Below are positions 10,423 to 20,847 of a DNA stretch of 64,000 nt, one piece after another. Position 1 is the stretch's first letter; the number at the start of each line of letters is the position of its first letter. Under the pieces are notes generated by a model that ran no database searches, was not told the DNA's origin, and saw only the letters and a program-made list of their open reading frames with translations. The position numbers and the translations under genes are program-made. This stretch comes from Zopfochytrium polystomum (lineage: Eukaryota > Chytridiomycota > Chytridiomycetes > Chytridiales > Chytridiaceae), in assembly GCA_025765615.1 (NCBI GenBank), contig JAIVFJ010000261.1:21581-85580 (forward strand), written 5' to 3'.

Positions 10423-12289
10423 ATGCGTTACTCTGCAGCCGTTGTCGTAGCGGCGGTGGCGATGGCTGCCTCCCAGACTGCCCTGCGTAAGTGGCCTGTA
10501 CCACCGATCCTGCGATCGGCGCCTTTTTTGAGGACCCTTGGCGAGAGAGAAGAGAGAAGCGAGACACCCAGAGCTAACCGTGCGCTTGGCCCACCTCGAA
10601 CCGGCAGCTACTCTGGCCGCAACGTTGTGCGACTCGTCAAGCACAACCCTGACCTCGTCGTCCGGACAGTGGTGCGTCACGTCCACCGGGGACAGCACCG
10701 GCACAAACACCATCGTCACCGTCTACACCGCGAGCACCGGCTGGTTCGGCCTCTGCATCGGATCCAACTCTATGAGCAAAGGCGACATGGTCATCGGGTA
10801 CTCCAGCGGCGGAAGCGTCAAGGTAGGCTCGTACGTGTCGTCCGGCCACGACGTCTCGGTCAACTCGAACCCAACGTGGACTGAAGTCGCACTCCCGTCG
10901 ACCGCAGCGGCGCCCGCGTGGGCAAAGATGCGGTTCTCCGCGTCAAGACCTAATAATGCGGGCGCCATCCAGCTGTCGCCGACGACAAAGTCCGTGTATA
11001 TGATTGCGTACAGCAACTCGGCGCCGTCCAGCGCAACTTCCATCCAAGAGCACGACACGTACATTCCGGGCACCAGTGCACAGGCGTTCAGCGCCGTCCC
11101 AGCCACCACCACCACGGGTGGAAACAGCACCACCACCGGCGGCGGCAACTCCACGACCACCGGAGGCAGCGGCGGAGGCGATGCACCGATCGTTGCCGAC
11201 AGCGCCGCGCAGGGCATCCTGACGGGCCTCAAGATGGACACGGTCTTCCTCATCCACGGCGGCTGCATGTTCGTCGCCTGGTCCGTCGCGCCCTTTATCG
11301 GCATCTTCATCGCCCGCTACCTCAAAGACGCCCTGGGCGTCTGGTGGTACCGCCTCCACCTCTCCATCATGCTCGGCGGCGTCGGCCTCCTCTCCGTCAT
11401 CGGCTTGCTGATCATCTACCTCTACAAACCCGCCCCGCACTTTGAAACATTCCACCAAAAGGCCGGCTTGGCGATCGAAGTTATCCTTGTCTTGCAAATC
11501 GTCCTCGGCTTCGTTTCTAACGCAATGTGGTCGCCCACACGCCCCGCCGTGCCCTGGTGGGACAAGGCGCACTGGTGGATCGGCCGCCTGCTGACGCTGG
11601 TCGCGGTCGTTAACGTCTACGCCGGGTTCAACGAGTACGACGAGGCCAGCGCGGAGGGCACGATTTCGCCGCTCGCCCGCGTTCTGTTTTGGGTCTGGAT
11701 CGGCGCCGCGATCGTTGCACTCGTGGTCGGGCAGTTCAAGTACGGACAGATCCACCACGTCGCCGGGCACGCCGGCGCGTCGGAGGCGGACTTTGGGATG
11801 AAGCCGAGTTCGGTGCCGACGACGGCACTGTCGACGCTGGGGCGCGGGGCGGGGACGCTGAATGGTCAGGGGTTTCAGCAGCAGCAGCAGCAGCAGCTAG
11901 GGAACGGCGGCACCTTGAACGGCAACGGGGCCGGCAACGGTAGCGCCAACGGCAACCGGCAGAGCAACGGCTGGGGCCTGAGCGGCAACTGGAGCAACCG
12001 CCAAAGCACGGGGGGGTGGGGCCAGGGCGGCCGGTGGAGCAAGCGGTGGACGGGCGCCGGGCAAGGCGGGGGTGACTCGTACTACGGCGGCGCCGGCGAG
12101 AACGACGCCGGGCGGTCGACGTACAACACGGAGAGTTATTACGGCGGGAACAACAATAATCACGGGACGTTTTCGAGCAGGGGCGGCGGCAACGGGTATG
12201 ATAGTTATTATGGGGGACAGCCCCAGGGCCAGCAGCAGCAGCAGCAGCAGCAGCAGGGGAATAACTACGAGATGAGGAAGTGGAATTAG
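10423..12289 (+). CDS. DOMON domain-cytochrome b561-like membrane protein
   Basis: Two exons (10423-10486 and 10608-12289) give 581 residues. The first exon encodes a signal peptide (MRYSAAVVVAAVAMAAS). A DOMON domain follows (about residues 25-170, with WFGLCIGSNSMSKGDMV), then a Thr/Gly-rich linker, then five membrane helices of b561 type starting at MDTVFLIHGGCMF. Candidate haem histidines are HGG, RLHLS, FHQK and HWWIGR. The tail is low complexity, rich in Gly, Asn, Gln and Tyr. Such proteins carry electrons across membranes, with the DOMON side outside the cell. A paralog lacking DOMON follows at 13245. The fold is secure; the redox partner is unknown. Confidence 0.87.
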
Positions 12290-12729
12290 TGGTTTGCCGG
12301 ACCACTCATTGTTTTAGTTCATTTTTCGGCGCAATTCCTATTTCTGTTTGTTGGTGTTTGCTCTCCGTTTCTGCGATTTATTGAGCGTTATCCCATTTGA
12401 AAGGTTGTAGACTATGTTATGAACAACGCTTGAAACAAACTATGTCCTTGGATTTGCCTTCCGAACGCGGGCGCAGTTTTTGGATTCCTCTCGCAATCGC
12501 CGTCGACGGGGTATCGCCGACGGCTCCCTCAACCCCGTCCTCGCCAGAGTATATACAACAACAAAATACGCCCACGAGAAAACCAGGAATACTTGGCGGC
12601 TGTCTTTATCGGGCTTTGATATGAACGACAAAGTTGAAGTCTTTTCAGAAGAAAGAGAAAGCACTTCACTGGCTTCCTTCTTCCACACGCTGCACCAAGA
12701 ACCGTCTAACTGAACCGTTGCATGGTGCA

Positions 12730-12810
12730 ACACGGAGCGGCGTTTTCTTGTCGTTGTTGGCTGCGTGAACGTTTGCACCTGTTTCCACCAACTTCGCCGA
12801 AAATTTCGTC
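12730..12810 (-). pseudogene. Single ankyrin-repeat relic
   Basis: The minus strand reads KLVETGANVHAANNDKKTPLRV, a textbook ankyrin repeat, with stops and frame changes on either side. The surrounding 12300-13240 holds no other supportable gene. Confidence 0.45.
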
Positions 12811-13244
12811 TGAGTCGTTGCGGCTCAATTTCCTGTTGTTGCTCAGGGAAGCGGCCGCGTTTGGAGAAGTTAACGTTGCGTCGAGCTATTGAACAACCAG
12901 TTCGCGTCGGCATCGATTTCTTGGATTTTCCCTGATTTGTAACTCTTCAAGGCTTCAATGTAATGAGTTGTTACTTTTATTATGTATTGGATTACTCGAT
13001 CCACTGCGGGAATCTACATGGCGCAAGAAATAAGATATTCAGCTTCTGTTGGGATTTTACGCAGTACTTGGCTCCTCAGCCTCCTCATTTGCTCTCAAGC
13101 TGAGATTGCTTGGCGCGCGAGCAAGTGGTAATTTTTGTCTCGGCGCAACCAGCATTTTCTTGGCACTCATCCAACTTTTCCTTTTCTTGCCTGCGGCGTG
13201 GAAATATTCGGATCCCGCACTTTTTCCCTTGCTCAACAAGAATC

Positions 13245-14289
13245 ATGAATGCGACATCTGCCGCACAAGCCGACGGCGCGAACGCAATCCTCACGGGCCT
13301 GAGCACAAACGCCGTCTACGCTATTTCACGCCGGCTGTCTGCTGCTCGCTTGGACTGTCTGCCCCTTGGTCGGCATCTTCATCGCCCGATTCCTCAGAGG
13401 CGCGCTCGGTATCTGGTGGTCCCGCTTGCACCTCGCCGTCATGCTCGGTGGCACAGGTGTCCTCTCCGTCATCGGGTGGCTGGCAGTCTTCCTCTACACA
13501 CCAGCCCCGCACCTGCAAACTTGGCATCAGCGCGCCGGCGTCGCTGTCCAGGGTGTGCTGGTTATTCAAGTCCTCCTGGGGTTTGTTTCGAACGCGGTGT
13601 GGACGCCGAGTGGGGTTGCTGCGACGTGGTGGGAATTGGCGCACAAGTGGGTCGGGAGGCTCGTAGCGGTCACGGCGGTGGCGACAACGTACTCGGGGAT
13701 CGACGCGTACGATCGGAGGCTCGGCGGGGTGCGGCCGCTGTGGCGCGTCGTGTTTTGGATGTGGATCGACGTGTGCGTTGTGGTGCTTGCGTTTGGCGAG
13801 TTCAAGTACGGGCTGGGGAGGACGAAGGCGAGGTCTTCGTTGCCGTCGGTGGGAAAGAATGTCGTCAGCGAGGGCATAGGGAGCGAGGTGCCGGATCTGG
13901 AGGCACAGATGGCCGTGCGGCCGGCGCCTGCCAAGAGGCTCGAGGAGCCGTTTGATATGAGCGGGTGGGTGCGACAGGAGCTTCAGGCATTTCAGCGCAA
14001 CGCAGCGAGCAGATTGAACGAGAGGAATGACGAAGTGGGCTTTCGGCAACCTCAAGGCGGTTTTCAACGGTCGCTACAGCCGTCTCAAGCGGGTCAGACA
14101 GGCGACTCTCTCCACCGCAAAAGCACCATGTTGAGCGACTCGCGCTCTGTCTACACTCTGGACAGTTACTACGGCCTCGGCCACAAGAGCGGGACGCTTA
14201 GCAGCTCGCGAAGCCAGCGGAAGGGCGAAGGAAGGGTTGGTGGTGCGCCCAGGGCGGGAGAAAGGCGCGGTCCTCCGCTCCGTGAGTGA
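13245..14289 (+). CDS. Cytochrome b561-like membrane protein, no DOMON, one-base frameshift
   Basis: Paralog of the previous gene. From ATG at 13245 (MNATSAAQADGANAILTGLSTNAVYAI) the frame is lost at a TTT run near 13325-13327. Skipping one T gives AVYAIHAGCLLLAWTV, matching DTVFLIHGGCMFVAWSV of the neighbour. From there to 14289 the frame is open. It shows the same five helices, including IFIARFLRGALGIWWSRLHLAVMLGG, APHLQTWHQRAGV and WWELAHKWVGRL, then a 150-residue Ser/Arg-rich tail. All b561 histidines are kept, which argues for a recent frameshift or a base error in a homopolymer rather than an old pseudogene. The tandem position suggests local duplication. Confidence 0.75.
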
Positions 14290-14526
14290 CTTTGTGCGCG
14301 GTTGTTGTCGTAAGCGATCAGATTTGCTGTAAACCAATGACTTTTATGGGAATATGCTGGGATAATAAATGAAGGCGTCTGGGGCTGAGCACCAGCGGGC
14401 CGCTATTTTTGTTTTGCTTCATTCCTGGGGCGGCTCTCCCAAAACCGGCTCACCGCGGAAAAACAGGGAGAAGCAAAAATAGTTTCTCGTCGCCCTGTCT
14501 CCGCATCTCACTTTGTGCTCTGTCAC

Positions 14527-14683
<157 letters not shown>

Positions 14684-14838
14684 TGTTTCAAGTTCTTGCT
14701 CGCCGATGAGCCGTTGTGTGCACCCGGCCCTCAGTCTGCCTTGGCCAACCGTCAACCTCCCCACTTCGGCGTTACCCCAGCCCATCCGCACAGCACTTCT
14801 CTTCATCAATCAGGTCGACGAAATACGTATCGCCGCCA

Positions 14839-16488
14839 ATGGACGCCTCAGCGACGTGCGATGCCTGGAGACTGAAAGACTGCCCCGCTCCCGGGATGAC
14901 CGTATTTGGTTGGTGCGAGCTTTGAATCCTGCTGCGTTGATCTAACCGTCGTCGCTACCCCCCTTTCTTCAGCCACGACAATCGCGCTCCTCAACGGTGT
15001 CGCGTTCGTCCTCGCCATCGCAACCCTCGTTGCGTCGCTCCTGTTCCGCCGAAACAACGCCCTTGCGGCCGATATCGCTGTAACGGCTTTCGGATCCATG
15101 GAGGTGTTCCTGACGCTGTACTCTGCCGGCTGCTTGGCTAGCTTTTTCGCGCTGTCCTTTAGTGCTATCCTCACCACGACGGCGTTTGTTTACCGGTGGG
15201 TTGGTTTTTTCTGATCTGCAGATCGTCGGCTGACCTACCCGCAGAACTCTTATAACCCTCTCCGAAGTGCTCATCTACATTGGCATCCTCTGCTACCTCC
15301 ACCTCGCCCTCCGCGCAAGCCCCGTCCAAACCGCAAAGGACCAGTCCTTCCGCAGACACGGCCTGCCCTGGCTCGCAGTCCCTGCCGTCCTCGCCGCCGC
15401 CGTCGTCGTCCTGGCGCCAGTTGCAAAATCCGTCAGCCCTTCGTTGGCGTCGTCCACAGCGTTCTCCTTTGGAACCGTCGTCGCGTTTGACGCTCTGCGG
15501 TTTGTCGCGGAGCTGGTCGTCGGCGTGGCGTTGGCGTGCGCCGCGCACTGGCAAGATGCTGTTTTGGTAGAGGCTGAGGTTGCTCGATTGCGTAGTGGTG
15601 GACGGAGAGGCAGTGGCGGGTCCAAATTCGCTTTCTGCAGGCCGCGCCGCGAGTCGGACTAGCGACAGTCCACTCATCGATAGATGCCTGGGCTCAGACG
15701 TAATGGCCGCACTTCGAGAAGTGGTGACCACGCTCTGGTGGATGTCGATCGGAGTTGCGGTGTTGACGCTGTCGCATTTGATCGGGACTGTCTTTGATGT
15801 GCTGGGACTGGACGAGGGCGGATTCATCTTTATTCGATTGCTCACCACGGAGTGGTAAGCGTTTGCTTATGATTTTTGTTGTCCTGTTATTGATAAATGC
15901 TCGTGTTCAATTGCAGCTGTCCATTTCTGATCGGCTCCTGCTTCTGCGCCGCCATATTGTCTCGCCGTATCGACCTTGCGCTTGGGGTTGGCATCTCAAC
16001 GAGCTCCGAGAGTGAAGATATGTCAGAGAGCGCCGGCGAGCGTCCTCCTCCTGGGCCGTCCCCGTACCCCACGTTCATCCCGTTTGTCGAAAACGGCCCA
16101 ACTGATCCAGAGCCCGGACGCTTACGAACGTCTTCGGTCACCGGCCAAGACACCTCAGTGGGAGCAGCCTCAGCAGTCCGCAGGTCTTTACGTTGGACCC
16201 TCCGCCATCGCACAGAGTACCATCACACCGCTCCCCGTTTACTACAGCGCGCCCACCATCATGGCACCCAGCGTCCGCCACCCGCTCTTCCCTGGAGGCT
16301 TTGCACCCGGCTACGAGATCGCGACCGCACCGCCTTCCTCGTTGCGACGGAGCAGCCTGCCGCGAGCGACGCAGCAGAGCCGGCAACCGCCCCCGCCGCC
16401 CCCGACACTACCGCAGCAGATATCCTGGCTGTCGACGACACGCCCGGATCTGGTGAGCCCGTACTTCATGAAGAACATGAAGGGGTGA
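14839..16488 (+). CDS. Unknown multi-pass membrane protein, about seven helices
   Basis: Proposed exons: 14839-14908, 14973-15195, 15245 to about 15590, about 15649-15855, about 15917 onwards, and a last part ending at 16488. The first joins are phase-consistent, giving MTVFATTIALLNGV and AFVYRTLITLSEVL; the later ones are less certain. Hydrophobic segments are roughly ATTIALLNGVAFVLAIATL, VFLTLYSAGCLASFF, SEVLIYIGILCYLHL, LPWLAVPAVLAAAVVV, VAFDALRFVAELVVGV, LWWMSIGVAVLTLSH and CPFLIGSCFCAAIL. A Pro/Ser-rich cytoplasmic-like tail ends in YFMKNMKG. The topology resembles a seven-helix receptor, but I recognise no family motif. No function is proposed. Confidence 0.6.
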
Positions 16489-17961
16489 AAGGGTCAATGC
16501 TCCAGTGCAAGTTTCGGTCGGGCCGAAATTTGATTGCACGAGACTTCTTGTATTTACTTGGTGTTTGTGAAGTTCAACTGCCTTGCTTCGTGTGTATTAT
16601 TGATTATCCGTTCATACGCCAAAATCATCAACCCAGCCCGGGCCGCTGAGGCCGTGGGTAGTGTTTGCCGATTGAACATCAAAGTTGTTGCAAAAATAAT
16701 AACGACGATACCAAAGTAAACTTCCGAAGAACTGGGACTTGTCTCCCCCCAGGACATTTCAGATTTGAGTTAAGGGCTCGATCGCCGCGAGCGTCCGAGT
16801 TCCGCCGGGCTCCTTTTTATTCCTATTTTCTTTCATTTTTAGAAGGATGGCACGCGTCACGTGCACCACTTTTAGGCACAAGATAAGCTCAGATGAATGG
16901 ACACAGTCGAGTGAGAAGTGCCGTGGCAAATTGCGAAGGCTCATGTGTCTTTCCTTTTCGGCGCTGCTGATTGGTCATGTGACGGCGATCAAAAAGGACT
17001 AACTTGTTTTGCAAAATATTACCCATCGGGTATCATCCGCAAAGTGACAAGAGTTAACCGATGCTTTGCTTTGTGTGGCCATGGAACCTCCTTGAGCGCC
17101 TCTTTTTTTTTGACGTCTGACAAACGCGCCCCCCCACAGCCACCCTCTTCCTCGAACAATCATAGCGATGCTGGCCCATGACAGATTGCAAACCATCCGC
17201 GGAAGCCCGAATATCGTATACTATACTGGAATGTACCAATATTTATTTTTTTATTTTTATTTTTATTTTTATTTTTTGTTTTCAGCTAGTTTCTCAACGA
17301 CTCAACAGTAAGGGGCTCCGTTACTGGGGGTTGGCAGCTGATGATTAGAAATAAAACAGCCTTGTTGAGTTGTTGAGGGGACATTATGAAACTGGTGCTG
17401 CGCGAAGCTCGATTGTCAAATTGCGAAGATCTCCGGTGACCAGGAAGAGTTACTCCTTCATTTTCGCCTCGACGCCGGCAATTCGCGACGGCAACTCCCG
17501 CTGCGTGTGGACTGCTTGCCAAAAAGAAAATCTCGACCATTTATCGACAAGCGCTGTCGTCAAGCCACTCTAATGAACTGAGTTAACAACCCATCCTCCA
17601 ACGGGCTGAGTCCCACGACCGTCTGTGGGGGCGTCCTGGCACAGTTCGTTGTGAGGGAGCTGCAGAGGTAAGCGCCGTGAGGAGCGAGGACACAGAGCTT
17701 TTCGGTGAAGCTGTGGGAGTGGCCTTTTTCCGGTAGATGTGGGACTCTCCTGAAACGGCAAGCGGATTTTTGCGGCTGTTCCGAATTTTCCGCTGAACAT
17801 AAGAAGCATGAAGAGAAATCAATTCTTCCCCTTCGCCCCACTCCTTCCATTTTGTTGTTCCAGTCAACATTTGAGAAGATATGTGTACCGCACAACAACA
17901 ACACACACTCACACCCATCAAAAAAAATCAAAAAAAAAACAAACAAAAAAAAATAAAACAG
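16489..17961. other. No supportable gene; (TTTTTA)n tract
   Basis: Open frames here are short and conflict on the two strands. A TTTTTA/TTTTAT repeat lies at 17240-17278. The A-rich stretch at 17920-17960 forms the polypyrimidine-poor end of the presumed OST4 intron. Confidence 0.6.
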
Positions 17962-18081
17962 ATCATCACCGATCAGCAGCTCTCGCTGCTCGTCAACATG
18001 CTCGGCTCGATCGTGTTCCTGCTGATCATCGTCCACCACTACCTGGCGGGCCCACCGCCGCCGTCGGGCGTGGGTGCGTGA
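17962..18081 (+). CDS. OST4: OST4-like oligosaccharyltransferase subunit, main exon
   Basis: After an AAACAG acceptor the frame reads IITDQQLSLLVNMLGSIVFLLIIVHHYLAG and a short Pro/Gly tail to TGA. Ost4 is a mini-protein of about 35-40 residues, one transmembrane helix, that holds the catalytic Stt3 subunit in the ER oligosaccharyltransferase. The I(S/T)D.QL..L start, helix and HHY are as expected. The initiator Met must come from an upstream exon that I could not place, since no ATG lies in frame directly before the exon. The length, position of the helix and start motif make the call likely. Confidence 0.62.
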   Translation: MITDQQLSLLVNMLGSIVFLLIIVHHYLAGPPPPSGVGA

Positions 18082-18539
18082 AGAAAAACGCGCGCCGCGG
18101 GGGAACCGGGAGGGACAGGGCGCAGGATGGATGAAAGACGACGGGGCCGGGGAAAGTTTAGTGCTTCGCTTCGCTCGCACAAGTGGAAATATAATACGGT
18201 CGTGTTGGTTTCGCGTGTATTGTATTATAATGATTGCTGAGTAGTGTAGCTGCGTAATGTGGTTGCTGCTATAGTAAGAATGTCTGTTTCATAAGCACGG
18301 ATGAATCCTGACCTCAAACAACCTCCTTTCCCTCTCTCAAACCTCCTCCCACAACAACCCGGGCGGGGAGCTGACCTCCCACGCAAAGTTCAAGTCCACC
18401 ATGCCGCCGACAGGCACGGCCGTGCATATCCACTCCACCCCGTCCCCGCACTCGCCCTGGACCGGCGCGTCCTCGGACCGCGGCACGTACCCTCGCTCGC
18501 GCGCCCTCGCGCACCGCCACGCCCGCCGCGCACCCGGCA
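18082..18539. other. No supportable gene
   Basis: The plus strand has an open Pro/His/Arg-rich stretch (about 18350-18550), but no start, splice pattern or family motif. It runs directly into the duplicated tRNA-Ser segment. Confidence 0.5.
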
Positions 18540-18872
18540 CCGACCGATGTAATTGAAAGGAAAGCGTTCTTCTTGAGCACGACAACGACAGGACTCGAAC
18601 CTGCGCACCCAGAGAGTAACAGATTTCGAGTCTGTCGCCTTAACCGCTCGGCCACGTTGTCGATATACATTGTCGACATACTTAGTGTTCAGCAGCTTCT
18701 ATTATTTAACAGTAACATGGGTTCTCTTGGAATATTTGTGCTGAGCGGACAAAAGGAGAACGGAGGAGTCCGATGTCGAAGATGAAAGAGCGGGCGATCA
18801 TCCTTGTTCTTGGTCCGAGTGGAGCGAGGCGAGCGGTTTGCAGACGCACCAATGCACAACGTAAGAAAGGTA
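18540..18872. repeat. Right arm of inverted duplication, tRNA-Ser segment
   Basis: Reverse-complement partner of 4942-5275. On the outer side (18873-19150) the right arm has about 280 bp with no left-arm match; the left arm has R1 there instead. Confidence 0.7.
18580..18661 (-). tRNA. tRNA-Ser (CGA), right-arm copy
   Basis: 82 nt, matching 5145-5226 except a C to T in the 3' side of the T-stem, which still pairs as G-U. Anticodon CGA and the acceptor stem are intact. Confidence 0.93.
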
Positions 18873-19388
18873 AAAATCGCTCTTGAATGGACTAGTTAAT
18901 TGAAACTCACACAACGGATACACACTCCACACTCACATTCCCAACCACACGCCAAGAAAACTCACCTCCAACCTATCATGAAAAGATGGGATCAAACCCT
19001 TGAAGGGCGGCCACCACTATGACACAAACTCCTTGAAACCATCAACACCAAGCCTTACCAGATCAAGTCCGTGGATGTTAAGCCCAGCGGCACCGCCTTC
19101 GGCGAAATAAAAGCTGGAGAATCGCTGGTAAAAAAGGGGTAGGGTCATGGTCCGTATTCCTAGCGCCAGGAGATCACAGCACGGTGGACCCACGCTTGCC
19201 AAACGTCAGCCAGAAAGGAGGATATTCCAAAAAGACAGGTCAAGAGCGCCGTGCTGCCGGTAAGTTGGAATATTTTGCCTTTTGTTTCCCTGCTTTTTGG
19301 GGCTGCTGGACGGCTAAAGAGCAACGCCAGCGCAAAAATGTGTGCAAGCATAGTGCCTAGCTGAAGGCAAAGGGATGAGACAGATCAG

Positions 19389-19980
19389 GTGGATGGATTG
19401 TGCAGCTTTGACCAAACGAGGTTGACAGAAGCTGCTGGTGGCTGCTTGCAAGTCAAAACTTTTCGTTCAAGGATGCCATCGCTTATCGTCAATTACAACA
19501 AGTTCATGGGAGGCGTTGATAGTGTTGATCACTTGATGGGAATCACCAGCACCCAACGAAAAGTTACACATGGTATCATTAGCTCTTCTTTTGGCTGGAT
19601 GCTTGCATGAGTAATGCTTGCGTTATTTACAAGATAGTAAAAGGCCAAGGCTTTGAAATATTAGTTGATGAATTCTGCGAAGCTGTTACCTCAGCACTGC
19701 TGTGCTTGAATGATGACAGTGAAGAAGCAGACAGTGGCTACTATTCTGGACAAACATTAACACTGTTGATCATGTTGCTGTGCGGTACTTTGGAAAAGTT
19801 TCGCCCACTCACATCACGACCAGCCAAGAGAGGAACAGAATAAATGAGAGTCAAGTGTGGATTGTGTCAAACCAAGGTCTCAATAATGTGTTCCATCTGC
19901 TTGCGTGGGAACTGTGTGGATGATTGTTTCGAGAATCACATTGAAAACATTCGAAAAAAGAAAGGCAACAAAGGGATATG
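19389..19980 (+). pseudogene. piggyBac-type transposase C-terminal relic, right copy
   Basis: Mirror copy of 2064-2649. It reads IVNYNKFMGGVDSVDHLMG, then a frame change near 19600, then a region to 19843. A separate frame follows with VKCGLCQTKVSIMCSICLRGNC and a basic end at about 19980. The two cysteine pairs form the C-terminal zinc module. The catalytic aspartates upstream are absent. Frame breaks differ slightly between the copies, so both decayed after duplicating. Confidence 0.7.
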
Positions 19981-20181
19981 AGAAAGCGAAAGTAAATTGG
20001 GCCTCTTTCAATTCTTCAGCAGTCTGGATGGAGAGGGTGAATTCTATTTTTCTCCCTTGTCAACGTGTACCTAACCCTGATTAAAATCGTTCACGATATG
20101 CCATAAGCGGTGGTCAAGCAAGAATTTGTCCACGTGTAAGGCGTCCTTCATCCTCTAATTTTGTTATTGAACAATGATTCA

Positions 20182-20203
20182 GGGGGCTTCCGGGACTTGA
20201 ACC
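20182..20203 (-). pseudogene. tRNA-Pro, 3' part, cut by the 12-kb element
   Basis: Read on the minus strand this is GGTTCAAGTCCCGG followed by AAGCCCCC: the T-loop, 3' T-stem and acceptor strand of tRNA-Pro. The 5' part is at 32310-32364. The two parts together equal the 72-nt tRNA plus a 5-nt duplication. Confidence 0.9.
20199..20203. repeat. Direct repeat GAACC, left end of the 12-kb element
   Basis: GAACC here and at 32310-32314 flank the insert, and occur once in the empty site (complement of GGTTC at 1909-1913). This is either a 5-bp target duplication or the crossover core of a tyrosine-recombinase reaction. Confidence 0.85.
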
Positions 20204-20268
20204 ATGCGTTCTCAATACACATTGAAAATTGACGGGAAAAATTGAGAATTGACGGGAAAGCGCGGGAA

Positions 20269-20282
20269 AGTGCGGGAAAGGG
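20269..20282. repeat. Subterminal GTGCGGGAAA motif, left end
   Basis: AGTGCGGGAAAGGG lies 65 bp inside the left end. AGTGCGGGAAAAGGG lies in inverted orientation at 32258-32272, 37 bp inside the right end. Near the left copy there are further CGCGGGAAAG and ATTGACGGGAAA repeats (20226-20260). This could be a binding site array for a transposition protein. Confidence 0.55.
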
Positions 20283-20354
20283 TATGTGCACGGACTCCTC
20301 AAACCTACCATTTCGAAGCGTTTGCGCGCGCAGCGAAGCTGACGGTATACCTGC

Positions 20355-20847
20355 ATGGCGGACCTTAGTCTCCACATGAAGTCGACCTCATTTTGTACGG
20401 TGTTGGGGTGCACATATGCAAGTACGAAGCGCTTCAATACAAACCGCCATATTGCGAGGAACCACCCGTTTGCGAACACCCTCCCGAGACTAAGGGTGTT
20501 TCGCCACCGACCGGAGGATAGAGCCTACTATCGTATGCACAGTCAAGCTGCCTCAAGGGAGCGCAATCGAGACAAGCGCCGGAAGGCCCGCTACATTCAA
20601 TACCACTTGTTTGTACACAAAAATCACGCAAGCGAGCGCTAATTTTCCTCTTCGTAGAAAGAAACTGCTGCAGAAGTTTTCGACTGAGGTAAACCCTTCG
20701 GCCCGCCAGCCCACAGCACGCTTTCAGCGCGCTCGCCGCCGGCGGGTAATTGCCCTTACGGCTGAGTTGAGTGCTGAGTGGGACGATCGTTTTAATCCCC
20801 AAATCGAGTTTGACCTCCTTGAAGCTCTCCAGAGGCATTACATATAA
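20355..20847 (+). CDS. Small C2H2 zinc-finger protein at the element's left end
   Basis: ATG at 20355, exon 20355-20608, intron 20609-20657 (GT...TCGTAG), exon 20658-20847. Splicing is in phase and gives 147 residues. Near the N-terminus FCTVLGCTYASTKRFNTNRHIARNH has the C-x4-C-x12-H-x4-H spacing of a C2H2 finger. The remainder is basic (ASRERNRDKRRKARY) and ends in an acidic stretch (WDDRFNPQIEFDLLEAL). A DNA-binding role in recognising the element ends, 150 bp away, is possible but is inference. The family is not recognised. Confidence 0.55.

Noticed and set aside
18960..19130. 5S rRNA-like stretch
   Set aside because: Does not match conserved 5S positions or fold on inspection.
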